A stretch of 64,000 bases of DNA from Orychophragmus violaceus. Its lineage: Eukaryota > Streptophyta > Magnoliopsida > Brassicales > Brassicaceae. The stretch spans positions 112,067,318 through 112,131,317 of the forward strand of contig CM058239.1 in NCBI GenBank assembly GCA_030180135.1, read 5' to 3'. The position numbers and the translations under genes are program-made. The notes below the pieces were generated by a model. It did not search any database. It had not been told where the DNA came from and saw only the letters and a program-made list of their open reading frames with translations. Shown here piece by piece: positions 1-9,185 of the stretch (its first letter is position 1; each line of letters opens with the position of its first letter).

Positions 1-1755
1 ATTGACCAGAAATTCAGAATCCTTTTGTCGTCTTGGTTTAGAACGCGCCATTTTTGATTTTAAGTTGCTGCCTGAAGTCATGCCAAAACGAGATGTAAAA
101 GCTTCGTTTGAGGATAGAAATCCAGATGAAGTTGTACCATAGCGAGACGTGAAGACTTCATCAGAAGATAAGAATCCAGGTACAAGTTGTTTTGGCTTTG
201 GATCTTGATAACCCGACAGAAAACCCGGGGAATATGATCCTTGATGCGTAGGAAATCCTGATGACATGTAGTCAAAAGAATTATACGTATGTGCCCTTGT
301 TTGATTTTGGATCAAACTATCCAGGCTCTTCTGTATATCTTTTAATTGACATTTGAGGCTAGTCGTTTCAGCTTCTTTGCTACGAAACTGAGTTGTACCG
401 GCCATCATTTGTTTCGCCATAGCCATCATTTCATGGTGCAAATTGTTAAGTCTACCATGAATCTTTGTTATCGCATTTTGAAGACTGCTCAATCTTCTAT
501 TGTTGCTTTCCGTCAATTGATCAACTTTATAATTAATAGTTGATAATAGTTGATTTTGTGCGAGTGAGTTCTCCGTTTGCCAGTTGAGGACTTTCTCTGC
601 TTGGCTTAATTGATCTGGTCCGGAAGAGTTGATGGCGTTTGGAACGATCTTTGGTGCGTGAACAATATTGTCTTTGGTGAAGTCTTTTGGAGGAGGGAAA
701 TCTATCTTGTGCATCATCATGATTTGCTGACTTGATTTCTCCTTCTTCGTCGAATATTCAACTATGAAGTAGTATTTTCCGTCACCAAGCGGACCAACGG
801 TAGGATCTCCGTCAAGATACCTTTTGTATAAGGGATCTTTCTTCTTTCTTCTCCGTCTTCGGACTTCATCGTTGGATTCGTATATGTCTTCTATACATGC
901 GGTACAAGAACAAACATCAAAGTATTGATGTCCGTTTTCATCTTTGAATGGATATACGACCGTTGCGTCTTGACCAAAAGAGATTGGTTTTAGACATTGT
1001 TGCTCAGATAGATCATATTCTTCAATTTGGATTGTAAATTGAGTGAAGAGCTTCCTTTGAGATGATGATCTTGGCTTTTCGAATCTAATCTCCGTCGTTC
1101 CATCACTTCTAGAATGAAAGCTAACGTCCGAGGTCTGGATAGGTGTTTCAGATGATTGATGTATCTTTTCGTAACTTGTAACCCATGACTCCGGTAATCG
1201 TCGTAACAGTTCTTCTCGAGATATTTGTCGAGGGATCTGAATAGAGTTGGGTGCTTGAGACGCCGATGTGACTTCGAGATATAAAGCCTCGTCAGATGAT
1301 GGCAATACTAGATCAAGAGCATGGTCTTGAATTCTGTAGACAATTTGATGATGTAAGGTTGCCACCACACTTTTTTCTTGCATAGGCGCACCGATAAGCT
1401 GCAGTTGAACTTTAAGCGCTTTTAGGAGATTTGGATCTTGCAATGAGATGTTGAAATTCGGAAACAGTGTGATAAATATTGTTCCTGCGTTTAGCGTTGT
1501 TTGAATTGTTCTGATGCAGGCTTGTTGATAGGACTTTAGTCTTGAGTCGAGCAAAGCTATTCGTGCTACAACCGGCAAACCCTTTCGAGCGTGTAAGGTT
1601 AGACCGATTCTCACCACACCAAAGTGTAGATGAGTATAGCCGTGTTGCTGCCACAGCCTTGGAAGATGTTCTGGAATATTCAATGATATGAACTGTTCTT
1701 CCTCAGTAGCTGGTACTTGGCATGATGAAAACTTGCTTGACTGTACATCCTCCAT
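1..1755 (-). CDS. Caulimovirid-type movement protein with coiled coil, 3'-partial
   Basis: Read on the minus strand from the ATG at 1755, the frame has no stop for all 585 codons and leaves the window at base 1. Residues about 30-160 match the plant pararetrovirus (30K-superfamily) movement-protein fold as I know it: a conserved beta-rich core with an invariant LDSR segment, a TLNAG segment and an HAxDL segment. In viruses this protein lines plasmodesmata. Then come a cysteine-containing segment, an arginine/lysine-rich stretch (about residues 295-300), a YLxGDPTVGPLG segment and a predicted coiled coil (about residues 385-460). Low-complexity repeats of an SGFLSS type lie near the edge. The polymerase part, if any, lies outside the window. 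It could be an endogenous pararetrovirus or a movement-protein-bearing retroelement; the sequence here does not decide. The assignment comes from motif recognition only. Confidence 0.72.
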   Translation of the reverse strand, partial: MEDVQSSKFSSCQVPATEEEQFISLNIPEHLPRLWQQHGYTHLHFGVVRIGLTLHARKGLPVVARIALLDSRLKSYQQACIRTIQTTLNAGTIFITLFPNFNISLQDPNLLKALKVQLQLIGAPMQEKSVVATLHHQIVYRIQDHALDLVLPSSDEALYLEVTSASQAPNSIQIPRQISREELLRRLPESWVTSYEKIHQSSETPIQTSDVSFHSRSDGTTEIRFEKPRSSSQRKLFTQFTIQIEEYDLSEQQCLKPISFGQDATVVYPFKDENGHQYFDVCSCTACIEDIYESNDEVRRRRRKKKDPLYKRYLDGDPTVGPLGDGKYYFIVEYSTKKEKSSQQIMMMHKIDFPPPKDFTKDNIVHAPKIVPNAINSSGPDQLSQAEKVLNWQTENSLAQNQLLSTINYKVDQLTESNNRRLSSLQNAITKIHGRLNNLHHEMMAMAKQMMAGTTQFRSKEAETTSLKCQLKDIQKSLDSLIQNQTRAHTYNSFDYMSSGFPTHQGSYSPGFLSGYQDPKPKQLVPGFLSSDEVFTSRYGTTSSGFLSSNEAFTSRFGMTSGSNLKSKMARSKPRRQKDSEFLVN

Positions 1756-1764
1756 GACTCTCTA

Positions 1765-2001
1765 ACTGGGAGATGGTTTGATGAACTCTCGAACACCTTT
1801 GACCGAAAAGGCACTAGGTTTTTTTGCAAAGTATTCGTACGGATTCACCAGTAGAAGGGTTGTTTCCGGCATTTGATCTCGGGGAACATATTCGATTTCA
1901 TATAATGAACTGGTATTTGAAAGAGAACGACTTTTTGATTTTGGTAAAGTAGAAATTGCAAACTGAGAATCTATTGAGGAATTATTGTATGGTCTTTTCG
2001 T
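1765..2001 (-). pseudogene. Upstream in-frame extension of the movement-protein frame, closed by an amber codon
   Basis: The frame of the movement protein continues upstream. It is open from a TAA at 2002-2004 down to a TAG at 1762-1764, only two codons before the ATG at 1755. The stretch 1978-1765 looks like real coding sequence: it is hydrophilic, with SLYEIEYVPRDQ-like and PETTLLLVNPYEYF-like runs. Host-repeat sequence starts near 1979, so the 5' part of the element has been lost there. Either the TAG is a single disabling mutation, or it separates two proteins with re-initiation or readthrough. Confidence 0.5.
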
Positions 2002-2159
2002 TTATTTATTTATTTTACTATGTAGATTTCAACATATGTACATTTTGAATCAGAATACCCGTTTGCAAATAATATATTATCCCAATTGTCTTTACATATA
2101 CTGAACTTATCCATACGGATGGGTTAAATATGTTCCAACAGATAAATAATATAGACTGA
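1979..2159 (+). repeat. Host repeat A, left half (interrupted by CACTA-1)
   Basis: This AT-rich stretch is repeated at 43786-43854 plus 50557-50680. It continues on the far side of CACTA-1 at 19576-19676. In the other copy the CACTA-1 insertion is absent and a copia element sits instead after a CATTT that is uninterrupted here (near 2040). I do not recognise the repeat family. Confidence 0.75.
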
Positions 2160-2172
2160 CACTACAAGAAAA
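2160..2172 (+). repeat. CACTA-1 left terminal inverted repeat
   Basis: Reads CACTACAAGAAAA. The perfect inverse closes the element at 19563-19575. The target duplication TGA lies immediately outside both ends. Confidence 0.95.
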
Positions 2173-2550
2173 TTGCGATTTAACGACTACCGTGTGCGAC
2201 CGCATGTGTAGTCGCAAACGTTAACGACTAAACTGCGACTGTTATAAGACTGTAGAGCGATAGATATTTATTAGTCGCTGATCGGTCACAAAACTGTGAC
2301 CGCGTAAAAGTAGTCGCTAATTAGTCGCTATTTTACGACTGATACACAACTACATTGTTGTCGTAAAATATGAGTCGCTAATTAGTCGCAGAATGAGCGT
2401 CTAATTAGCGACCGTTGTCGGCGGGTTGCAAGTCTGAAAAATTTGGTAGCACATATCGACACATTTTAATTGTTTCGGGTAGGTGTACTGACATTTTGCG
2501 ACTATATGTGTTAGCCGTAAAACGGTAGCTTCTTAGTCGCAAATCAGTCG
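2173..2550 (+). repeat. CACTA-1 5' subterminal repeats
   Basis: Many copies, in both orientations, of a motif around TTAGTCGC / GCGACTAA fill this stretch, and again 19120-19562. In En/Spm such subterminal repeats are the binding sites of the TNPA protein, which brings the ends together. The role here is by analogy. Confidence 0.85.
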
Positions 2551-2557
2551 CAGTATT

Positions 2558-2568
2558 TTATATATATA
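2558..2568 (+). promoter_or_regulatory. TATA box of the CACTA-1 transposase gene
   Basis: A TTATATATATA run ends about 95 bp upstream of the transposase ATG at 2665. A pyrimidine-rich leader with CTCACTC runs follows. The subterminal repeats lie just upstream, as in En/Spm, where TNPA also represses the promoter. Confidence 0.6.
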
Positions 2569-2664
2569 CCACATTCGACCTCTTTTCTCCTCATTCTCAC
2601 ATATTCACTCTCACTCACTCAGCTACGAATCAAAAAAAAAAATCGTCTACCTTTCTTTTATATA

Positions 2665-3879
2665 ATGTCGGGATTCTATAATGCTCGGGAATGGATGTAT
2701 AAGAGGATAGAACCAGAGACGCAAAATTTCATAGCAGAGTTCGAAATGGGGGTCGAGCAATTCATGGCTTTTTCAGGTAATCAACCTTTGGCGCTAAGCA
2801 ATGGAGGTAGGTTCTTCTGCCCTTGCACTTTCTGCAAAAACGAAAAAGTTATCTCGGGGCAAAAAATTTGGAATCATATCTTAGGTAGAGGATTTATGGA
2901 AGATTGTTATATTTGGTATAAGCACGGGGAGGAAATTGATGTGGCTTTAAGACCGAGTTATGTTGATATGACGCCTTTGGATAATGTCGTACAAGATAGA
3001 TATGTAGATATGGTGAATGATGCGTTTTGTGATAGCGTGAATTTTGATAGTTATCAAAATTTTGATGAAGAACCAGTACGTAACCATTCCCAAAAATTAT
3101 ACGACTTGTTAGAAGGGGCGAGAAATCCGTTATATGATTGTTGTCGTGAAGGTCACTCTCAGTTATCCTTAGCCGCGCGGGTCCTGCAAAACAAGACGGA
3201 CTACATTATGACTGAAAAGTGTGTGGATTCATGGTGCAAGGTGTTGACAGATTATTTACCAGAAGGAAACCAGTCAACCAAATTCCACTATGAGACAGAA
3301 AAATTGATGCGCAACTTAGGTCTCCCTTATTATACAATTGATATTTGTATTCATAATTGTATGATATTTTGGAGAGAAGATGAAAAGTGGGATAAGTGTC
3401 AATTATGTGGTTCACCAAGATGGAAGCCCAACGATGGAAAACGTAGAACCAAAATAGCATATAGTCGTATGTGGTATCTACCTATCGCTGACAGATTGAA
3501 GAGAATGTATCAGAGCGAGAAGACTGCAGCGGCCATGAGATGGCATGCTGAGCACCGAGCAAAGGAAGGAGAAATGTGTCATCCTTCTGATGCTGCAGAG
3601 TGGAAATATTTTCAAGACCTACATCCTCGCTTTGCCGAAGAACCTCGTAACGTTTATTTGGGATTATGTACAGATGGGTTCAATCCATTTGGCATGTCTC
3701 GTAATCATTCGTTGTGGCCCGTGATCTTGACTCCATATAACTTGCCCCCTTGGATGTGCATGAACACAAAATACTTGTTCCTTACAATTCTAAATTCAGG
3801 GCCAAATCATCCTCGAGCAAGTCTTGATATTTTCGTCCGACCTCTTATTGAGAAATTAAAAGAATTGTGGTCTACCTGA
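2665..3879 (+). pseudogene. CACTA TNP2-like transposase, N-terminal part
   Basis: This 404-codon open stretch starts at the first ATG after the TATA box. Residues about 10-80 form the transposase-associated domain with a zinc-binding pattern (CPCTFC and a downstream H..W) found at the N terminus of plant CACTA transposases. From about residue 195 the Transposase_21 (TNP2) domain begins, with the typical CQLCGSPRW segment (about 251), PIADRLKRMY (about 278) and DGFNPFG (about 335). It ends at a premature TGA (3877-3879) in the ELWSTGVDAYD-type motif, where a glycine codon is expected. The rest of the gene follows in pieces up to 15297. Confidence 0.9.
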
Positions 3880-4336
3880 GTCGATGCGTACGACGTATCC
3901 TTGCATCAAAATTTTAATCTGAAAGTAGTGCTGATGTACGATAAGCGACTTTCCGGCGTATGGTATGTTATTAGGGTGGACGACACATGGTAAATTGTCT
4001 TGTTCAATTTGCATGGACGATACAAAGTCATTTTATCTGCCGAATGGGAGGAAGACATGCTGGTTTGATTGTCACCGAAGATTTCTTCCTCGTAGTCATC
4101 CACTAAGGAAGAATAGAAAAGACTTCTTGAAAGGAAAACAAGTTGTGAATGAGTATCCACCTCAGTCTTACACCGGGCAGCAACTTTATTTCGAGTGGTT
4201 GTATAGTGTCAAACCACCGAAAACAAAGAATTGCGGTGGAAACAGTCATGAAAAGAAGGCTGGTTATGGCACCTTGCACAATTGGCACAAGGAAAGCATA
4301 TTCTGGGAGCTACCGTATTGGATAGACCTCAATCTC
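3880..4336 (+). pseudogene. CACTA TNP2-like transposase, middle part, cut by gypsy insertion
   Basis: Coding similarity resumes in another frame at about 3960 after a frameshift in 3900-3965. It shows the Transposase_21 hallmarks GWTTHGKLSCSICMDD and CWFDCHRRFLP. The reading continues to the insertion point at 4336/4337, then resumes at 13312 in the same codon context (WIDLNL then RHNLDVMHIEKN). The 5 bp ATCTC at 4332-4336 are repeated at 13307-13311. Confidence 0.9.
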
Positions 4337-5530
4337 TGATATATCATGGTTTTACCGGTTTTAGACCATGATATAAGTATGTTTTAGAATCTTTTTAGAG
4401 TCCTTTACAGGTGTTATTAGGTACATGCACGTTTGGAGCGGAATTGGAGATTATGGAGCTATTTGGAGCATTTTGGAGTTTTGACCCGAGAGATAGAGCT
4501 CACTGTCCAGAACAGAGATATGTGTCGATCGACGCACATCAGCATCGATCGATGCACAGCGCGTTGGGCCAGACTCGCGAGAGTTAATGAAGAATGATGA
4601 TATTGCAAAGTTGCCCAGAAGTTCCAGATATTTACACAGAAGCCCCAAGTCGTGATTAGGCTAATATAATTAGGTTTTAGAGTTTTATTTTGGATATGTT
4701 CGCATACTTTGAGCTGAGAGTTAGAGAGAGCTTTTGGGGCTGATCTGAACCTGTATTGCATCCTGTTTTTGGAGAAGATTTCGAACCCCTTTACTTCTTT
4801 ATTATCTTTTATGATATCTATTATTTCACTGATTATGTTTTCATATTCCATGTCTGAGTAGATTCATAGTTAAGTTTAGGGATTCTCATTAGGGATTTCA
4901 TGACTTGCTAGATTTATTTATTTCAGTTAAGGATTCATAACTTTATTTGTTCTTCGATCTAAATTGTGTTTAATGCTAGTTCTAACCTGATCACTTAGAA
5001 TCTAGATCTTAGGTTGCTAAATTGACACGACAGTGTGGTTTAGAATCTGAACTATTTAGGTTGAGCAATTGAATTACTCGCAAAGGAATTTGGTTTAGTT
5101 TAATTGTGAACATATCGAACTTGGAATTAAAGCTGGTTTAATCTGTTAGTAATTACAAAGGAATTTGGGTTGCTGCACTTAGACTTAGAGAATTCTCGCA
5201 ACGACAGTTGGTTAATTCTATATCTGTGATTGAGTTCTAGAACTGAGCTTAATTTGATCCTGACTGAATAATTTATCTGCTTGTCTGATTTCCTGAGAAC
5301 GCCCTAGACTTAGCGCTTTTAGTTAACTGCTTACAAAACAATCTCTACTACCTGATTTACTTTCTTGCATTGCTTTTAGTTTCTATTCACATTTGCTTTC
5401 TCCTAGTTTAATCTTTACAGTTCTTTAATCTATCGTTGACCGGAGTCTCTGTGAATTTCGATACCCTATATACTACAGTTGCATATATGTGCACTTGCGG
5501 TTAAAATAGGATTAAAACCTGACCCTATCA
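4337..5530 (+). repeat. 5' LTR of the Athila-like element
   Basis: 1,194 bp, from TGATATATCATGG to GACCCTATCA. One palindrome pair lies 188 and 208 bp from its start (TCGATCGA at 4525 and 4545). I see no clear TATA box that I would commit to. Confidence 0.95.
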
Positions 5531-5536
5531 AGTTTT

Positions 5537-5554
5537 TAGCGCCGTTGCCGGGGA
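5537..5554 (+). other. Primer-binding site, tRNA-Asp type
   Basis: TAGCGCCGTTGCCGGGGA starts 6 bp after the LTR. It is complementary, with one mismatch, to the 3' end of plant tRNA-Asp(GUC), the usual primer of Athila and related gypsy elements. Confidence 0.85.
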
Positions 5555-5882
5555 CTCTTTTGAGTCCTCGATAGATTGGAACCTAGGGTTTAGACTAGGA
5601 TTTTTATTTTTTGTTTTTGGTTACTAATTTTCTCTGTTTTTCTCTGTCGCAGGTACTTATTTCGCCTAGCATCGATCGTTGTATACTTTGTGTCGATCGT
5701 TACCAGGCGATTCTGAGTTGAGTCGATCGTTGCATCACTTGCATCGATCGTTGCACTGCGATTACAGACGGTTTATGCAGACGCGTGAGACATGAAGTAA
5801 TCCGAACTCGAATCTCGTTAATCTCAGGCTTGAAGAACTTGCACGACTATAGAGAACTAACAGGAAAGATCTACGAGCAAGG
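5555..5882 (+). other. gag leader with two palindrome pairs
   Basis: Non-coding leader between primer-binding site and gag ATG. TCGATCGT-type cores lie at 5672/5693 and 5723/5744, each pair 21 bp apart. This is where retroviral RNA dimerisation and packaging signals lie; that role here is only a hypothesis. Confidence 0.6.
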
Positions 5883-8372
5883 ATGGTACGTGAACGCTTG
5901 ATTTTGATACCCGATGCTCAAGGTACCCTGAGGGACCGACAAAATAATCCGTACAATGCTGCTGGGCAACGGGTTGATGCTGAAGGGAATGTGATCCCTG
6001 ATCCTCCTGAGCCACCACGACAGGAGCAGAACCAAGGCCAAGGACAGGCCCAAGGTAGAGAGATGGTTGTTCATGAGAGGACTTTAGCTGACTATAACCG
6101 TCCGGATGAGTTCCATGCTAACCGATCAGCTCTTGTACCTCCTGGTTTCGAGAGGAATGATTTTGAGATCAAGACCATCTACTACTCTCTTCTAAGTCAG
6201 AATGCCTTCCGTGGGTTTCTGACTGAGCAGCCTATGGATCATATAGATGAGTTTGAGGACATAGTCACTGGAATGAAGTATAATGGAGTGAACTATGACT
6301 ATCTGTTTCTCAAGCTCTTCCCCTACTCTCTCGCTGGAGATGCTGCTGCCTGGCTGAAACAACTTCCACCTGGGAATTTTGATACATGGGATGCTGTGAA
6401 GAGTGAGTTTCTCAGACATTTCTATGATGATGCTCGCTCAGATCAGTCTAGACAGGACATTCTCACTTTCTCCCAAGGTCCTATAGAGCCTCTTAAGGCT
6501 GTCTGGATGAGATTTAAGAAGTACCAGCGTGAATGCCCGCATCATGGATTTACTGAAGTAACATTGTTGGGTATCTTCTTTAGAGGTATAGATCTCCCAT
6601 ATCAGACTGCGTTGGATAATTCCAGCAATGGAAATTTCAACACAAGGACTCCTGTGCAAGCTAAGCAACTGATAGATAACTTAGTAAGCAGTAATAGCTG
6701 CAAGACTACTGATAAGAGGAGGAAGGATTCTGGTGGGAAGGTAGAGAATTTGGAGATTGCTGATATTAGATCTAAGCTGGACACAGTTTGCAATCTTCTA
6801 GTTGGTAAGAAAGCTGTCCATTTTGCCCAAGATGTTGAAGTAATCCAAGCTGAGGAGGACACTCAGGAAGAGGATGTGAATTACATTGGTGGATCTGGAT
6901 TCCAAGGTAATAGATTTGGAAATCAGCAAGGAAATAGGTTCTTCAATGGTGTACAGGAGAGTGCCTTTACAGGCAATCAAAACTCTTCTGGCTTTGGACA
7001 GAATGCCGGATTTCAGAAACCTTTCCAACAAGGTAGTCAGAGGACTTATGGATCTTCATCTTATCAGACGCCTCCTACTGCTAATGCTCATGAGAGCAAG
7101 ATGGAGTCAATGCTGGAACAGCTGCTAGAAGGGCAGACTAAGATTGATGTGGACTGCAACAGGAAGTTAGATGCTGTGTACGAGGATCTTAATGGGAAAT
7201 TTGAGTCGCTAAGTACACATGTGAAGCAATTGGACACTCAGGTGAGCCAAATTGCAAGTTCTGTCAAAGGAAAAGGTGTAGCAGATACCCACATCAAGGC
7301 TTGGTCAGTCTATATCAATGATGGATCATACCAAGGTGAAAAGTTCGAGTTGAATACAGCTGAACTGGTAGAAGAGGCTGGATTTTTCGAATCTGATGAA
7401 AAACTCTCGGGTGGAATCTGTGAAAAATCAGATGCATCGATCGATGCACCTATTGCGTCGATCGTTGCAGGTCGTAGAGAGATAGATTTAATTGCTTCTC
7501 TTGGAACTGATGAAGAGACGGATCAAGAGCTTATTCGATTATTCCCTGGAGTGTCTGAGATAACTCAAAAAGAGATTGATGAAGTCAAACAGTTAGGAGA
7601 GATGGAAGAGAAGTTAGAAGAAGTTCCAAGATCTGATGATCCACCTTATCACCCTTGTGTGCAAAGGTACTTGAAGAAGATGCTACCACTGGATGAGATG
7701 CTGAAGGATTGGGTTATAGTGGTTCCTCAACAGATAAGTGATGTGATGTTAACTAAGATTCCTAAGAAGCTACCTGATCCTGGGATTTTTGTGCTGAGTT
7801 GTTCTATTTTTGAAGATGCTTTCAAGCGTTCTCTATGTGATTTAGGAGCTGCTGGAAGTCTCATACCATACTCTGTGGCAGAGAAGCTGGGTATGATGGA
7901 TTTTTCGCCCACTAGGACATGTCTTGTCCTAGCTGATCAGTCGATAAGGGTTCCGGAAGGAGTCTTTGAGGACATCCCAGTGAGAGTTGGAAACTATTTG
8001 GTTCCGACAGACTTCTTTGTGCTTAAGTACGACAGTGGGCAGGATGATGCTTTGATACTGGGAAGACCATTCTTAGCCACAGCTGGAGCTGTGATTGATG
8101 TGAAGCACAGTCTGATTGATCTCTATCTAGGAGATGACACTCTACACTTTGAGATGGATATGCTGCGAAAGCCACAGATTGATGGGCAGACCTTCACCAT
8201 TGTGGATGGATATGTAGAGCAGACGAGTGACACTTTGGATCTAGATCCTGGAGAGCACTTCACTCCTTCTTTTCTTGGACAAGCACATGCTGACGATGCT
8301 TACTCTCCGCCTTGGATGAGGAGACTTGCACAGAGGCAATCACAGTCTCTGTCAGGATCTCCCGGTGCCTGA
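5883..8372 (+). CDS. gag-PR: Gag-aspartic protease polyprotein of the Athila-like element
   Basis: 829 codons without interruption. Residues about 95-265 are the plant retrotransposon gag (capsid) domain with the usual AWLKQLPPGNFDTWDAV-like segment. A glutamine/asparagine/glycine-rich stretch follows (about 335-405), then a predicted coiled coil (about 415-465). An insertion encoded by one palindrome pair (nt 7437-7470, peptide ASIDAPIASIVAG, about residue 519) follows. The protease part has the active-site-like CDLGAAGSLIP (about 652) and ILGRPFL (about 724). No CCHC zinc knuckle is evident. The frame stops just where pol would begin, so only capsid and protease could be made. It is the only intact retroelement gene in the window with both ends present. 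Confidence 0.93.
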   Translation: MVRERLILIPDAQGTLRDRQNNPYNAAGQRVDAEGNVIPDPPEPPRQEQNQGQGQAQGREMVVHERTLADYNRPDEFHANRSALVPPGFERNDFEIKTIYYSLLSQNAFRGFLTEQPMDHIDEFEDIVTGMKYNGVNYDYLFLKLFPYSLAGDAAAWLKQLPPGNFDTWDAVKSEFLRHFYDDARSDQSRQDILTFSQGPIEPLKAVWMRFKKYQRECPHHGFTEVTLLGIFFRGIDLPYQTALDNSSNGNFNTRTPVQAKQLIDNLVSSNSCKTTDKRRKDSGGKVENLEIADIRSKLDTVCNLLVGKKAVHFAQDVEVIQAEEDTQEEDVNYIGGSGFQGNRFGNQQGNRFFNGVQESAFTGNQNSSGFGQNAGFQKPFQQGSQRTYGSSSYQTPPTANAHESKMESMLEQLLEGQTKIDVDCNRKLDAVYEDLNGKFESLSTHVKQLDTQVSQIASSVKGKGVADTHIKAWSVYINDGSYQGEKFELNTAELVEEAGFFESDEKLSGGICEKSDASIDAPIASIVAGRREIDLIASLGTDEETDQELIRLFPGVSEITQKEIDEVKQLGEMEEKLEEVPRSDDPPYHPCVQRYLKKMLPLDEMLKDWVIVVPQQISDVMLTKIPKKLPDPGIFVLSCSIFEDAFKRSLCDLGAAGSLIPYSVAEKLGMMDFSPTRTCLVLADQSIRVPEGVFEDIPVRVGNYLVPTDFFVLKYDSGQDDALILGRPFLATAGAVIDVKHSLIDLYLGDDTLHFEMDMLRKPQIDGQTFTIVDGYVEQTSDTLDLDPGEHFTPSFLGQAHADDAYSPPWMRRLAQRQSQSLSGSPGA

Positions 8373-9185
8373 TTTTTGTTCGTCCGGTCAAGCTAATGAC
8401 CTTAAACAAGCGCTGAGTGGGAGGCAACCCACTGTTAGGTTTTAGTATTTTTTTTTTCTTATTTTTGGTGTTTTTCTTAGGATTTCACGTTTTTATTTGT
8501 TTTTGCTAAGTTTTTTATACATAACACTGTCTAGAGATGTGTAACGATCGTTGCTTTATGTGCAACGGTCGTTGCAGGGAGATATGACGAAGAGATAGGA
8601 TCGCCTTGTGACGATCGTTGCAGTCCTGTGCAACGGTCGTTGCAAATGGTTTAAATTGCAAAATAAAGGTACGCGTGCTAAACCGGAATCAATTTGGTTC
8701 AGCTGTGATGATCGTTGCACCTATGCATCGAGCGTTGCACACACGATCCAGGTAAGTGCCTTAAACCCCTCTTCTCTTCTCTTTTTCCCTATTTCGCCGT
8801 CCGTACAACCGCGAGTGCACAACCCTAAATCTCTCATTCCTTCATCATTTTCTCTGATTCTACTTATTTTCACACCCACTATCTATTTCTCTAACCCATT
8901 TGCAGTGATCCCAAGGTAAAAGCTCTCATTTTCATCATTTTCGGATTCGGTTCTAGGGCCTAGAAATTAGGGATTTTAGGCTTGAAATTGATGATTCCGT
9001 ACTGATTAGACTTGATTAGGGTTGATTGGTGATGGTATTAGGCTGTTTGTGAGACTGAGGAACGAATTTAGAAACAATTTTTGAAATTATTTGTCGACTG
9101 TGAAATTGCCCTGCAACGATCGTTGCATTGCGATTCCACAGGGAGTTTGTTGCCGAGACTTATATGGTTTAATTCTTTCTTGCAG
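8373..9185 (+). other. Spacer with palindrome pairs and a probable intron (8752-9185)
   Basis: The spacer carries three palindrome pairs (8544/8565, 8611/8633, 8708/8728) and a single perfect 16-bp dyad, TGCAACGATCGTTGCA (9112-9127). A strong splice donor, CAG|GTAAGT, lies at 8751/8752. A pyrimidine-rich acceptor, TTTCTTGCAG, ends at 9185, right before the ATG at 9186. Splicing the 434-bp intron would put the next gene on its own short-leader mRNA, as reported for downstream genes of some Athila and env-like elements. This is inference from splice-site quality only. Confidence 0.55.

Noticed and set aside
1412..1654. An 80-codon minus-strand frame overlapping the movement protein
   Set aside because: A shadow of the 585-codon frame, which has the recognisable motifs.
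4451..4851. Minus-strand frames in the LTR (also at 12227-12627)
   Set aside because: Same frames in both LTRs, created by LTR sequence and the palindromes; no family resemblance.
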